A stretch of 64,000 nt of DNA from Curtobacterium sp. MCBA15_008 (GCF_001865065.1 NZ_MJGN01000011.1:62001-126000), one strand, 5' to 3'. Positions 8,454 to 17,866 are shown, counted from the first letter of the stretch. Translations and numbers: made by a program. The notes: generated by a model not told the origin, from the sequence alone.

Positions 8454-10391
8454 TCAGTCGGAGGGATGACCCTGCCCGAGCCGGTCCGCCACGAACTCCA
8501 CCATCTGCCGCACGAGCCGAGCCCGCGACGACGCCCGCCGGTACTCGTGCCCCTCGCCCTCGAGCTCCAGGTACGACACGTCGTGCGACCGGGCCCGCAG
8601 CGCCGCCACGACCTGGTGCGCCTCACCGACGGGCACGTTCGTGTCGAGTTCGCCGTGCACGACGAGGAGCGGCGCGGTGACGTCCCCGATCGCTCGCATC
8701 GGCGACAGGGCCTCGAGCAGTTCGGCGTCGTCCACGGGGTGCCCGTACTTGGTCGCGGCGGCGGCGGCGATCCACGGCTCGGTGTCGCGGTAGAACGTCG
8801 CGAAGTCGCTCATCCCGCACACGGCCACGCCGGCCGCGAAGACGTCGGGCGTGAACGCCAGGGACGCGAGGGTCGCGTAGCCGCCGTAGGACCGGCCCTC
8901 GACGGCGACGCGGGAGCGGTCTGCGTACCCGTTCGACACCAGGAACCGCGCGCAGTCGACGACGTCCGCGAGCGCGTTCCACCGCAGCCCGAGGTCGTCG
9001 GCGTGCACGAAGTCGCGCCCGTAGCCGGAGGACCCGCGGATGTTCGGGGCGAACACGGTCACGCCCGCGGCGGCGAGCGCCTGGTGCTGCGGCGAGAAGG
9101 TCGGCCGCTCCTGGGACTCGGGTCCGCCGTGCAGGTGGACGAGCGCTGCGCGCGGGCCGGGAGGCACGGTGCCGGTCGCGTCGTCCGCCCCCGCCGGCGG
9201 GACCGTCGGCTCCGCGGCCCGGTACAGCCAGCCGGTGATCTCCAGTCCGTCGCGCGCCGCGAAGCGCTCGAGGGTCGGTTCGACGAGTGGCACGTCGGGC
9301 AGCTCCGGCACGCCGGTGACCCGGCTCCAGGTGAGCGCGTTCGTGTCGAGCCGCCAGAGCTCTCGGGGTCGTGCGGGGCCCTCGATGGCGAGGATGACGC
9401 TCCGCCCGTCACGGCTGAGGACCGGGTCGGTGACGACGTACCCGGGCAGGTCCGGCACGGGGGTGCGCGAGGCGTCGTGCGTGTTGACGAGTTCGAGCTC
9501 GCTGCGACCGTCGACGTTCCAGCCGAGCAGCAGCGTCCGGCCGGCGTCGTCGGCGTCGAGGGACTCGAGCTCGGCGTCGGCGCGCTCGGTGAGCGGACGC
9601 GTCCTCCCCCGCCAGCCGTGCGGGCCGACCGGCTGCGCGATGAGGCCGCGGCGGGGCATGCCCGACTCGGTCGCGACGTACGCGACGAGCGGACTGGTCT
9701 CGCTCGCGGGCGCCGGGCGGAGGAACGCGATCTCGGCCGACCCGTCGGGCTGGTCGGACAACAGCGCGCGGCTCTCGTCGGTCAGGCGGTCGACGACCAC
9801 GACGAACTCCTGGCCGCGCTGCCCGTCCCGGAGCACCACGAGCCGCTCCTCGACGGAGAGGTCGAGGATGTGGATGAGCTCCCCCACGGCGAGGTCGTCG
9901 CGGTCGCCGGACACCGGGTCGACGAGGTACGAGCGCGCGGGCTGGTCGGCCTCGGTGGACGGCAGGGTGATGACGACGCGGTGCCCGCTGCGGCTCCAGG
10001 GACCGAGCTCGGCGTGCTGGGAGCGCGAACCGGCGACCTGCGCGGCGTCGGAGCCGTCGGGGCGGACCACCCAGACCTGCTGCTTCACACCCCCGTCGGT
10101 CGCGATCGCCACCGCCAGCCACTCGCCGTCGGACGACCACGTGACGCGGATCACCGGGTCGTCGGACAACCGGATCCTGGTCGGCTCCGGTAGTTCACCG
10201 TCGACCACGACGTCCTGCACGAACACCTCGGGGGTGCCGTGCCGGTCGCTGACGAACGCCACCCGCCGGGCGTTCCGGGTCATGGTGGGGCCCCACGATC
10301 CCCAGGCCGCCGCGAGGCGCTCGCCCAGGCCGGCCGCCTGCTCGACGCGGGCCGACGGCCGGGCGCGGGTCGTGCCTCCAGGCCCGCTCAC
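8454..10391 (-). CDS. S9-family prolyl oligopeptidase-like peptidase
   Basis: 645 residues: an N-terminal beta-propeller with WD40-like repeats (about residues 30-370) and a C-terminal alpha/beta-hydrolase domain. The catalytic triad is visible: Ser501 in GRSYGGY, Asp583 in GELDTN, His615 in GEGHEYRR. Such enzymes cleave short peptides or acylated amino acids. The GTG start overlaps the amidotransferase stop (GTGA, 10388-10391), so it is translationally coupled to a peptide-forming system. By analogy with the M42 peptidase in NAGGN operons, it may recycle or trim that product. No signal peptide, so cytoplasmic. Confidence 0.93.
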   Translation of the reverse strand: MSGPGGTTRARPSARVEQAAGLGERLAAAWGSWGPTMTRNARRVAFVSDRHGTPEVFVQDVVVDGELPEPTRIRLSDDPVIRVTWSSDGEWLAVAIATDGGVKQQVWVVRPDGSDAAQVAGSRSQHAELGPWSRSGHRVVITLPSTEADQPARSYLVDPVSGDRDDLAVGELIHILDLSVEERLVVLRDGQRGQEFVVVVDRLTDESRALLSDQPDGSAEIAFLRPAPASETSPLVAYVATESGMPRRGLIAQPVGPHGWRGRTRPLTERADAELESLDADDAGRTLLLGWNVDGRSELELVNTHDASRTPVPDLPGYVVTDPVLSRDGRSVILAIEGPARPRELWRLDTNALTWSRVTGVPELPDVPLVEPTLERFAARDGLEITGWLYRAAEPTVPPAGADDATGTVPPGPRAALVHLHGGPESQERPTFSPQHQALAAAGVTVFAPNIRGSSGYGRDFVHADDLGLRWNALADVVDCARFLVSNGYADRSRVAVEGRSYGGYATLASLAFTPDVFAAGVAVCGMSDFATFYRDTEPWIAAAAATKYGHPVDDAELLEALSPMRAIGDVTAPLLVVHGELDTNVPVGEAHQVVAALRARSHDVSYLELEGEGHEYRRASSRARLVRQMVEFVADRLGQGHPSD

Positions 10392-12184
10392 CGCACCCCC
10401 TGGTGCTGCAGCCACATCTCGATGAGGCCGAGCTGCCAGAGCGCGTTGGCGCCGATCTCGGTCCGCGTGCTGTTCGGGTCCTGGAGCATCCGCTCGACCG
10501 TACCCGGGTCGAAGAGGCCGCGCTCCCGGGCCTCCGGTGCGTGCAGCGCCTGGCGGACGCGCTCGAGGTACGGGCCCTCGAGCTGCCGGATCGCCGGCAC
10601 CGGGAAGTAGCCCTTCGTCCGGTCGATGACGGCGTCCGGGACGATGCCCCGGGCCGCGCGCTTCATGACCCCCTTGCCACCGTCCGCGAGCTTGAGCGAC
10701 GGCGGGATCGCGCCGGCGAACTCGACGAACTCGTGGTCGAGGAACGGCACCCGCGCCTCGAGGCCCCACGCCATCGTCATGTTGTCGACGCGCTTCACCG
10801 GGTCGTCCACGAGCATGATCGTGGTGTCGCTGCGGAGTGCGGCGTCCACGCTCGTCTCCGCGCCGGGCCGGGCGAACTCCGCGTCGACGAAGGCCGACGG
10901 GGTGTCGTCGTCGCTGCGCCAGCGCTCCCCGAGCAGCGCCTGCAGGGCGGGCCAGCGGCGGTCCATGAACACGGAGCGGTAGACCTCGGCGGCCTGGTCG
11001 CGCGGTGTGGCGGCGAGCGGCGGGTACCAGCTGTACCCACCGAGCACCTCGTCCGCACCCTGTCCGGACTGCACCACCTTGACGTGCTGCGAGACCTCCT
11101 GCGAGAGCAGGTAGAACGCGACGCAGTCGTGACTGACCATCGGTTCGCTCATCGCCTGGATCGACCCGTCGATCCCGTCCAGCAGGCGCGACGACGGGAT
11201 CCGGATGCGGTGGTGGTCGGTGCCGAAGTGCCGGGCGACCTCGTCGGAGTACTCGAACTCGTCGCCGGACTCGCCGCCGGCGGACTCGAAGCCGATGCTG
11301 AACGTGGCGAGGTCCTGCTGGCCGGCCTCGGCGAGCAGCGCGACGACGAGGGAGGAGTCGATCCCGCCGGAGAGCAACACCCCGACCGGGACGTCGGCGA
11401 CCATGCGGCGCTGGACCGCGGTGCGGAGCTTCTCGGTGAACGCCTCCTGCCAGTCCTGGTCGGACCAGTCCGCCTTGTCGGGGTCGCGCTCGAAGCGGGG
11501 CTCCCAGTACGTCTCGTCGTGCGAGCTGCCGTCGGGTTCGATCACCCGGACCGTCGCGGGCGGGAGCTTGCCGACGCCGGACAGGATCGTCCGGGGCGCG
11601 GGGACGATGGAGTGGAAGGACATGTACGAGGCGAAGGCGACCGGGTCGATGGACGTGTCGACGCTGCCGCCGGTCCCGTTCCCGGCCAGGATCGCCGGCA
11701 GGGACGACGCGAAGCGGAGCCCGCCGCGGACCGGCGCGACGTACAACGGCTTGATGCCGAGCCGGTCGCGCGCCAGCACGAGCCGGCCGGTGGTGTGCTC
11801 CCAGATCGCGATCGCGAACATCCCGATGAGGTGCTGCACGAAGTCGGTGCCCCACTCGGCGTACGCGGCGACGATGACCTCGGTGTCCGACGTCGAGTCG
11901 AACGTGTGCCCCTTGCCGTGCAGCTCGTCGCGGAGCTGACGGTAGTTGTAGACCATGCCGTTGTAGGCGATCGTGAGGCCCGCACGCGGCACCACCATCG
12001 GCTGTGCGCCGGCGGTCGACAGGTCGACGATCGACAGCCGGCGGTGTCCGAACGCGACCGGTCCGCGCGCCCAGAGTCCGTCGCCGTCCGGGCCGCGGTG
12101 CACCATGCACCCGGTCATCCGGGCGACGGCTCCGACGTCCGGTGCCGTCCCGTCGAAGCGGATCTCGCCCGCGAGTCCACACAT
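10388..12184 (-). CDS. Asparagine synthase-like glutamine amidotransferase (NAGGN amidotransferase type)
   Basis: 598 residues. An N-terminal Ntn glutaminase domain with nucleophile Cys2 (MCGLAGEI) is followed by an asparagine-synthetase-type ATP pyrophosphatase domain with LSGGIDSS at about residue 270. The full architecture and the segments MSFHSIVPAPRTIL and GKLPPATVR resemble the N-acetylglutaminylglutamine amidotransferase (asnO/trio amidotransferase) branch rather than housekeeping AsnB. Expected reaction: transfer of ammonia from glutamine to a carboxylate of a small peptide. It overlaps the ligase gene upstream by one nt (TGATG) and the peptidase downstream (GTGA). Confidence 0.9.
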   Translation of the reverse strand: MCGLAGEIRFDGTAPDVGAVARMTGCMVHRGPDGDGLWARGPVAFGHRRLSIVDLSTAGAQPMVVPRAGLTIAYNGMVYNYRQLRDELHGKGHTFDSTSDTEVIVAAYAEWGTDFVQHLIGMFAIAIWEHTTGRLVLARDRLGIKPLYVAPVRGGLRFASSLPAILAGNGTGGSVDTSIDPVAFASYMSFHSIVPAPRTILSGVGKLPPATVRVIEPDGSSHDETYWEPRFERDPDKADWSDQDWQEAFTEKLRTAVQRRMVADVPVGVLLSGGIDSSLVVALLAEAGQQDLATFSIGFESAGGESGDEFEYSDEVARHFGTDHHRIRIPSSRLLDGIDGSIQAMSEPMVSHDCVAFYLLSQEVSQHVKVVQSGQGADEVLGGYSWYPPLAATPRDQAAEVYRSVFMDRRWPALQALLGERWRSDDDTPSAFVDAEFARPGAETSVDAALRSDTTIMLVDDPVKRVDNMTMAWGLEARVPFLDHEFVEFAGAIPPSLKLADGGKGVMKRAARGIVPDAVIDRTKGYFPVPAIRQLEGPYLERVRQALHAPEARERGLFDPGTVERMLQDPNSTRTEIGANALWQLGLIEMWLQHQGVR

Positions 12185-14790
12185 CAGCTGTCTCCCTCGG
12201 TGGTGCCGGTGCCGGTGCCTGTGCCCGTACCGGCGCCTGCGGCCGTGCCGGGCTCGGGTCCGACGATCCAGGTGTCCTTCGCGCCGCCACCCCGTGAGGA
12301 GTTGACGACCATGCTGCCCTCCGGCGCGACGCGGGTGAGCGCGACGTCGGCGAGGTGCGTGTCGCCCGGACCGGTGCCGGTGACGTACACGAACGCCCGG
12401 AGGTCGACGTGCCGCGGGTCGAGCCCCGCGGGTCCGATCGTCGGGTGCGACGAGAGCTGCACGACCTCCTGCCCCACCCAGCCGGCGGGGTCCGCGGCGA
12501 TCTGCCGACGTCGCTCGGCGACCTCGGGGGCGCTGGCACTCGGGCCGATCAGGACGTCCCGCCCGCCCTCGCCGTCCACCGGCTTCGTGACGAGTTCGCC
12601 GACGCGGTCGAGCACGGAGAGCCGTTCACCCTCGATGCTCGTGCGGTACGTCGGCACCGACTCGAGCAGGGGCTTCTCGTCGAGGTAGTACCAGATGAGG
12701 TCGGGCACGTTGACGTACATGGCCTTGTCGTCGACGAGCGCGTTGCCTGGAGCGTTCGCCAGGTACACGGTGCCGGCCTCGGCCGCGTCGAGGATGCGGG
12801 CGCCGAGGTCCGGCGCGTGCTCGTTCGCCAGGGCACTGGCGTCGCGGTCGACGCGCAGGTAGAGGGCGTCGAGCACGTCGCCGGTCGCGGCCTCGACCAC
12901 GCGTCCGTCGCGGACGTCCAGGTCGGACTCGGACAGGAGGCGCATCCCGGCCCCGTCGGACAGCCGCCGGTGCTCGTACCACGCGCCGGCGGCGGGCCCG
13001 TCCGACACCAGCGCCAGGACCGGGTCCGGGTTGCCGGTGACCGCGGTCGCGACGGTGCGGAGGGTCTCACGCAGGCGGTCGAGGACGGTGTGCGGATCGC
13101 GGAGCCGAGCGGGACGCGGGGCGTCCGGCACCACCTCGTCCATCAGCTCGCGGAGGGCGAGGCCGTACGCGACGCCGGAGGGCGACCGGACGTTGTCCTC
13201 GAGCACGCGCCACCCGCCGAACTCGTTGCGGACCAGGTCGAACCCCATCACCGGCGCGCGGACCGCGGTCTCCGGCAGTCGTGCGGCGTCCGGGTCCCAG
13301 CCGTTCGCACCGACGAAGTCGTCCGCGTCCATGGCGCCGTCGGCGACGATCCGCCGCGGCCCGTACGCGTCGCGGAGGAACAGCTCGATCGCCCGGGCGC
13401 GCTGGGCGAGCCCGGCCTCGAGCTGCGCCCACTCGTACGCGCTCACGGTGCGCGGGACGAGGTCGCAGCCGAAGACCTGCACGCCGCCGTCGACCACGAA
13501 GCCGACCTCGTGCTCGCGGGTCCAGACGTCGCGCACCGCACAACGGTCGATCGTCGTCTCGGCGTCCCAGCCACGGAAGAAGGTCGCGAGCTCGCGGAAG
13601 GCCGGACGGGGACGGGCACCGGGTCCGACGGCCTCGTCGCCCGCGCGCACCCGGTAGGCGGGGATCGCGACGACCGGGTGCTGGTCACGGCCGGACGGGG
13701 TGCCGGCGGTGTCCTCGACGACCTGGGTCACGACGTCGTCGAGGTCGCCGCGCTCGGCGTAGGCGGTGCGCTGCCGGTCGGTGGAGTTGCCGCGCGCGAG
13801 GGTGTCCTCGAGCAGCTCGCTCACCGTGCCCCAGTCGCCGAGCTCCTCGAGTTCCGGGCGCAGCCGTGACACCAGCTGCCGGACGGCGATCTCGGCCGGG
13901 AACCGTTCCGGGTGCTGCCCGAGCCCGAGCAGTTCGCCGCTCAGGCCGCTGCGGGCCGCCTGCCACATCGCCGCGCGGTGCAGGGGCTCGCTGCGCGGGT
14001 GCCACGCGGTGCCGGCCTCGACCGCGAGCTCGGCCTTGCGGACGGCCGCGCGGAACAGTCCGGCGATGAGGACCGCGTCGTCCACCACGGGGGTGGCGTC
14101 GCAGACCCGGAGTTCGAGGGTGGGCGCGTGCGAGGACGGCCGCACGTCGAAGTACGCCATCTTCTTGTCGGCGATCACGCCCGAGGCGATGAGGTCGTCG
14201 AGCACCTTGTCGTACTCGGCGGCGCTCTCGACCCGACCGAAGCTGCCGGCGGACGGCCAGCGCTGCCAGATGATGCTCCGGAACGAGGCGTACCCGGTGT
14301 CCTGCCCGTTCCAGAATGGACTCGAGGCACTGAGGGCGAGCAGGACCGGAAGCACCGGGGCGACCCGCTGCGCGATCTGCACCGCCAGGTCGCGGTCGCT
14401 CACGCCGACGTGCACCTGCAGGCCGCAGATGAGCTGTTCGTCGACGAGCATCCGGTACTGCTCCTGCATCCGCCCGTAGCGGCCGCCGGAGGTCAGCTCG
14501 AAGTCGGCGTACTCGGACCGGGGTGCCGTGCCGACCGCCGCGATCGTGACGCCGGCCGGGGCGATCGCCGCGCTCAGCTCGCTGCGGAGGTCCACGATCA
14601 CCCGGCGCAGGTCGTCGAGCGTCCGCACGACGGGGGTGTTCGTCTCGATGGTCGTGCGCTGGAGCTCGGCACCGAACCGGTGGGCGGGCAACCTGGGGAG
14701 GAGGCGCGGGGCCTTCGCGGACAGTCGGCCGGACTCGAGGTCGATGAGGTGCAGCTCTTCCTCGGCGCCCAGCGTCAACTCTGCACTCAT
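12184..14790 (-). CDS. GCS2-type carboxylate-amine ligase fused to circularly permuted ATP-grasp
   Basis: 868 residues with two ligase modules. Residues 1 to about 370 are a glutamate-cysteine-ligase-2/YbdK-type domain: GAEEELHLIDLESGRLS, LQVHVGVSD and the metal and substrate segments ending LELRVCDATP. Residues about 400-840 resemble the circularly permuted ATP-grasp type 2 family (FGCDLVPRTVSAYEW, GFDLVRNEFGGWRVLEDNVRSPSGV, and late VTKPVDGEGGRDVLIG). Two ATP-dependent peptide-bond steps in one chain are therefore expected. The tail is a low-complexity Gly-Thr run. TAGGTT at 14797-14802 sits six nt before the ATG, marking a leaderless promoter for the operon. Substrates are unknown. Confidence 0.9.
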   Translation of the reverse strand: MSAELTLGAEEELHLIDLESGRLSAKAPRLLPRLPAHRFGAELQRTTIETNTPVVRTLDDLRRVIVDLRSELSAAIAPAGVTIAAVGTAPRSEYADFELTSGGRYGRMQEQYRMLVDEQLICGLQVHVGVSDRDLAVQIAQRVAPVLPVLLALSASSPFWNGQDTGYASFRSIIWQRWPSAGSFGRVESAAEYDKVLDDLIASGVIADKKMAYFDVRPSSHAPTLELRVCDATPVVDDAVLIAGLFRAAVRKAELAVEAGTAWHPRSEPLHRAAMWQAARSGLSGELLGLGQHPERFPAEIAVRQLVSRLRPELEELGDWGTVSELLEDTLARGNSTDRQRTAYAERGDLDDVVTQVVEDTAGTPSGRDQHPVVAIPAYRVRAGDEAVGPGARPRPAFRELATFFRGWDAETTIDRCAVRDVWTREHEVGFVVDGGVQVFGCDLVPRTVSAYEWAQLEAGLAQRARAIELFLRDAYGPRRIVADGAMDADDFVGANGWDPDAARLPETAVRAPVMGFDLVRNEFGGWRVLEDNVRSPSGVAYGLALRELMDEVVPDAPRPARLRDPHTVLDRLRETLRTVATAVTGNPDPVLALVSDGPAAGAWYEHRRLSDGAGMRLLSESDLDVRDGRVVEAATGDVLDALYLRVDRDASALANEHAPDLGARILDAAEAGTVYLANAPGNALVDDKAMYVNVPDLIWYYLDEKPLLESVPTYRTSIEGERLSVLDRVGELVTKPVDGEGGRDVLIGPSASAPEVAERRRQIAADPAGWVGQEVVQLSSHPTIGPAGLDPRHVDLRAFVYVTGTGPGDTHLADVALTRVAPEGSMVVNSSRGGGAKDTWIVGPEPGTAAGAGTGTGTGTGTTEGDS

Positions 14791-14917
14791 GTACGGAACC
14801 TACTGCCGCGAGCCGCGGGTCCGCCTGCCCCGCGCGAGATCGTCGCACGCCCGAAACAATCGGCAGCGGGGTACACGGGGCTGTGAACGGGCGCGGCCGG
14901 CACCGTAGGAACGAGGG

Positions 14918-16267
14918 ATGCCGACCACCGTGTTCTGCCTCCACGCCCTCGGGTCGAGCTCCGAGGAGTTCGTGGGCCTGCGCACCCGGCTCGCCGGCAC
15001 CCTCGACCTGGTCGGCATCGACCTGCCCGGGTTCGGTCGGTCGTCGTCCGCGACCGGCACGACCGTCGAGGAGATGACCGAGCTCGTCGAGCGCGCGATC
15101 GGCCGGAGCGGCGCGACGGAGTGGGCGCTGATCGGACACTCGATGGGCGGCAAGGTCGCCTCGATCGTCGCCGCCCGGACCGTCGACGGCTCGAACGGGC
15201 TGTTCGGGCTCCGCGCCGTCGTCCTGCTCGCCGCCTCACCGCTCTCGCCCGAGCCGATGGACGAGGAACGACGCGCGACGATGCTCGGCTGGGCGGCGGA
15301 CGGCGAGATCGGACCGGACGAGGCCGAGGCGTTCGTCGACGCCAACACCGCGGCACGCCTGCCCCTCGAGCCGCACACCCAGGCCGTGCACGACGTGCAG
15401 CGGGCCGTCCCGCAGGCCTGGACGGACTGGCTCGTCCGGGGCAGCCGCGAGGACTGGTCCTCCGCGTACCCGCCGAACCCGGTGCCGGCGCTCGTGCTCG
15501 CCGGTGCCGAGGACGGCGACCTCGGACCGGACGCCCAGCGCGAGCTGAACCTGCCGCACTGGCCCGCCGGCGAGTTCGCCGTGGTCCCCGGAGCAGCGCA
15601 CCTGCTGCCGTGGGAACAGCCGGACTCGGTCGCCGAGCGCATCCGCGACTTCTGGGACCGTCGCGTCGACCACGGCCCGGTCGTGCCGGAGGACACCGCG
15701 CGACTGATCGCGTCGCCCCGGGTGAGTGCCCGCACCCGCGGGATCCTCGCCGTGCGGGCACTGCCGGACGATCCGGACCGTGCACCCCGAGCCCTGAGCC
15801 GCGAGCAGCTCGACACCCTGCGCGCCGTCGCCCGGGTCGTCGTGCCGCAGCCCGGCGACCGGACCATCGACCTGGCGCTCCGCGTCGACGACCAGCTCGC
15901 CGACGGCCTCGGCGACGGATGGCGGCCGGACGGACTGCCCGCCGACGTCGACGCCTACCGGGCGGCACTCGACGCACTCCGGGCTTCGGCAGCGAAGGGC
16001 GACGACCACCTCGCCGATGTCCTCGCGTCGATCGACGCGGGCGAGTACACGCCGGCGTCGGGCGGCCTGGATGCCGCACAGCTGCAGGCGTGGGCCGAGG
16101 ACGCTGGCGTGGACCTCGCGAAGCAGTGGGTCGCCCACCCGGCGACGATGGCCGAGATCGACTACGACGGCTTCGCCAACGGTGGCGACGGCCTGCGGAA
16201 ACAGGGCTTCCTGCTCCTCGGAGCCGGACAGCGCGAAGCATGGGAACCGGCAGGAGCCGAACGATGA
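14918..16267 (+). CDS. Alpha/beta hydrolase fused to gluconate-2-dehydrogenase subunit 3-like domain
   Basis: 449 residues. Residues 1 to about 250 are an alpha/beta hydrolase: FCLHALGSSSEEF oxyanion region, nucleophile elbow GHSMGG (Ser75), and a late His in VPGAAHLLPWEQP. Residues about 285-440 (LSREQLDTLRAVARVVVPQ, WVAHPATMAEIDYDGFANGG) resemble the small subunit that partners GMC dehydrogenases. The very next gene, overlapping by ATGA, is a GMC oxidoreductase, which supports that reading. No frameshift joins the halves; the frame is continuous. The combination suggests ester hydrolysis coupled to oxidation of the released alcohol, an inference. Confidence 0.82.
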   Translation: MPTTVFCLHALGSSSEEFVGLRTRLAGTLDLVGIDLPGFGRSSSATGTTVEEMTELVERAIGRSGATEWALIGHSMGGKVASIVAARTVDGSNGLFGLRAVVLLAASPLSPEPMDEERRATMLGWAADGEIGPDEAEAFVDANTAARLPLEPHTQAVHDVQRAVPQAWTDWLVRGSREDWSSAYPPNPVPALVLAGAEDGDLGPDAQRELNLPHWPAGEFAVVPGAAHLLPWEQPDSVAERIRDFWDRRVDHGPVVPEDTARLIASPRVSARTRGILAVRALPDDPDRAPRALSREQLDTLRAVARVVVPQPGDRTIDLALRVDDQLADGLGDGWRPDGLPADVDAYRAALDALRASAAKGDDHLADVLASIDAGEYTPASGGLDAAQLQAWAEDAGVDLAKQWVAHPATMAEIDYDGFANGGDGLRKQGFLLLGAGQREAWEPAGAER

Positions 16268-17850
16268 ACCTCTCCGGACAGCGCCAGCACGACGAGGACG
16301 ACGTCGTCGACGTGGTCGTCGTCGGCACCGGTGCGGGCGGCGCACCGCTGCTCGCGACCCTCGCCCGCCGCGGCCTGCGGGTCGTCGCGCTCGAGGCCGG
16401 GCCGAACACCGAGCCGGGCGAGCACACCCCCGACGAGGTCGCGGCACCGGGCGACATCAACTGGATGGACGAGCGCATCAGCGGTGGCAGCGCCCCGACC
16501 GCGTTCGGCCCGAACAACAGCGGGACCGGGGTCGGCGGCTCGACGCTGCACTGGGGCGCGTTCACGCCGCGGCCGAACCGGCACGACATCCACCTGCGCA
16601 CGGACTCGGGCGAGGGCGAGGACTGGCCGATCGACCACGACGAGCTCACCGGCTGGATCGAGCAGGTCGAGCACGACGTCGGCGTCGCCGGACCCGCGCA
16701 CTACCCGTGGGACCCGGCCCGCCGCTACCGGATGGGTCCACCGCCGCGGAACGCCTCCTCGGACATGATGATCCGCGGAGCCGCCGCGGTCGGGATCACC
16801 GCGACCGACGCACCCGTCGGACTCACCACCGAGGACCGGCACCAGGAGCACCACGGCCTCCGGCAGGCGTGCGTGTCCTGCGGGTCCTGCCACCAGGGGT
16901 GCCGCAACGGCGCGAAGGTGTCGATGGACACCACCTACCTGCCCGCCGCCGTCGCGTTCGGCGCCGAGATCCGCGCCGAGGCGTTCGTGCACGGCATCGA
17001 ACTCGACGCCCGGGGCGAGGTCGAGGCCGTCGTCTACCGCCAGGGCGGACGCGACCACCGTCAGCGCACCCGTGCGCTGGTGCTCGCCGCCGGGGGGATC
17101 GAGACCCCGCGGCTCCTGCTGCACACCGGTCTGGCGAACAGCAGCGGGCAGGTCGGCCGGAACTTCACGGCGCACGGCGCGACACAGGTGTGGGCGACGT
17201 TCGACGAGTCGATGCGCTCCTACCGCGGCTACCCGTCGTCGATCATCACCGAGGACTTCGTCCGACCGTCCGACGCCGACTTCGCCGGCGGGTACCTCAT
17301 CCAGAGCCTCGGCGTGCAGCCGCTGACCCTCGCCACGTCGCTCGTCCGAGGCGGAGGGCTGCGGGGCGCGGCGCTCGTCCGGGCCATGCGGGACTACCCG
17401 AAGATGGCCGGGGTCGGCATCAACGCCGAGTGCCTGCCGTACGACGACAACCGCCTGGTGCTCGCCGACGAGGTCGACGGGAACGGGGTCCCGAAGGCCC
17501 GGATCACGTTCTCCCCCGGCTCGAACGAAGCGGCCATCACCCGGCACGCCGTCCGCACGATGACCGCGATCGTCGAGGCCGCGGGCGGGCGCGACGTCCG
17601 GGTGCTCGACCGGACGGCGCACACCGTCGGCACCGCCCGGATGGGCACCGATGCGGCGAACTCGGTCGTCGACGCCGCCGGTCGGTCGTGGGACGTGCCG
17701 AACCTCTGGGTCGTGGACAACTCGGTGTTCCCGAGCTCCCTCATCGCGAACCCGGCGCTGACGATCATGGCGCTGTCGCTCCGCACCGCCGACCGCCTAA
17801 TGCGCGACGACGCCCGCGCCGACCGCGAGGCCGCCCTCGCCACCGCCTGA
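16264..17850 (+). CDS. GMC-family flavin oxidoreductase with CxxCxxCxxxC motif
   Basis: 528 residues. Starts with a Rossmann FAD motif (VVVGTGAGGAPLLATLARRG) and the GMC signature GTGVGGSTLHWGAF. The C-terminal domain holds HTVGTARMGTD and VVDNSVFPSSLIANPALTIMA with the catalytic His/Asn region. C203, C206, C209 and C213 form CVSCGSCHQGC, the spacing of a [4Fe-4S] ferredoxin ligand set, so electrons may leave through an iron-sulfur cluster rather than to oxygen. It overlaps the hydrolase/subunit-3 fusion by four nt and should form a complex with it. Probable alcohol or sugar dehydrogenase. Confidence 0.9.
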   Translation: MNLSGQRQHDEDDVVDVVVVGTGAGGAPLLATLARRGLRVVALEAGPNTEPGEHTPDEVAAPGDINWMDERISGGSAPTAFGPNNSGTGVGGSTLHWGAFTPRPNRHDIHLRTDSGEGEDWPIDHDELTGWIEQVEHDVGVAGPAHYPWDPARRYRMGPPPRNASSDMMIRGAAAVGITATDAPVGLTTEDRHQEHHGLRQACVSCGSCHQGCRNGAKVSMDTTYLPAAVAFGAEIRAEAFVHGIELDARGEVEAVVYRQGGRDHRQRTRALVLAAGGIETPRLLLHTGLANSSGQVGRNFTAHGATQVWATFDESMRSYRGYPSSIITEDFVRPSDADFAGGYLIQSLGVQPLTLATSLVRGGGLRGAALVRAMRDYPKMAGVGINAECLPYDDNRLVLADEVDGNGVPKARITFSPGSNEAAITRHAVRTMTAIVEAAGGRDVRVLDRTAHTVGTARMGTDAANSVVDAAGRSWDVPNLWVVDNSVFPSSLIANPALTIMALSLRTADRLMRDDARADREAALATA

Positions 17851-17866
17851 CCGCTGATGTATCACC

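Noticed and set aside
12190-12240. GGTGCC simple repeat as a regulatory element
   Set aside because: It codes for the low-complexity Gly-Thr tail of the ATP-grasp protein; likely slippage DNA.
10392-12539. Long in-frame extension upstream of the S9 peptidase
   Set aside because: It overlaps the amidotransferase entirely and has shadow composition. The GTG at 10391 with GTGA coupling is the credible start.
10388-14790. Calling the operon a canonical NAGGN locus
   Set aside because: The GNAT-ATP-grasp synthetase and M42 peptidase of that pathway are absent; only the amidotransferase type matches.
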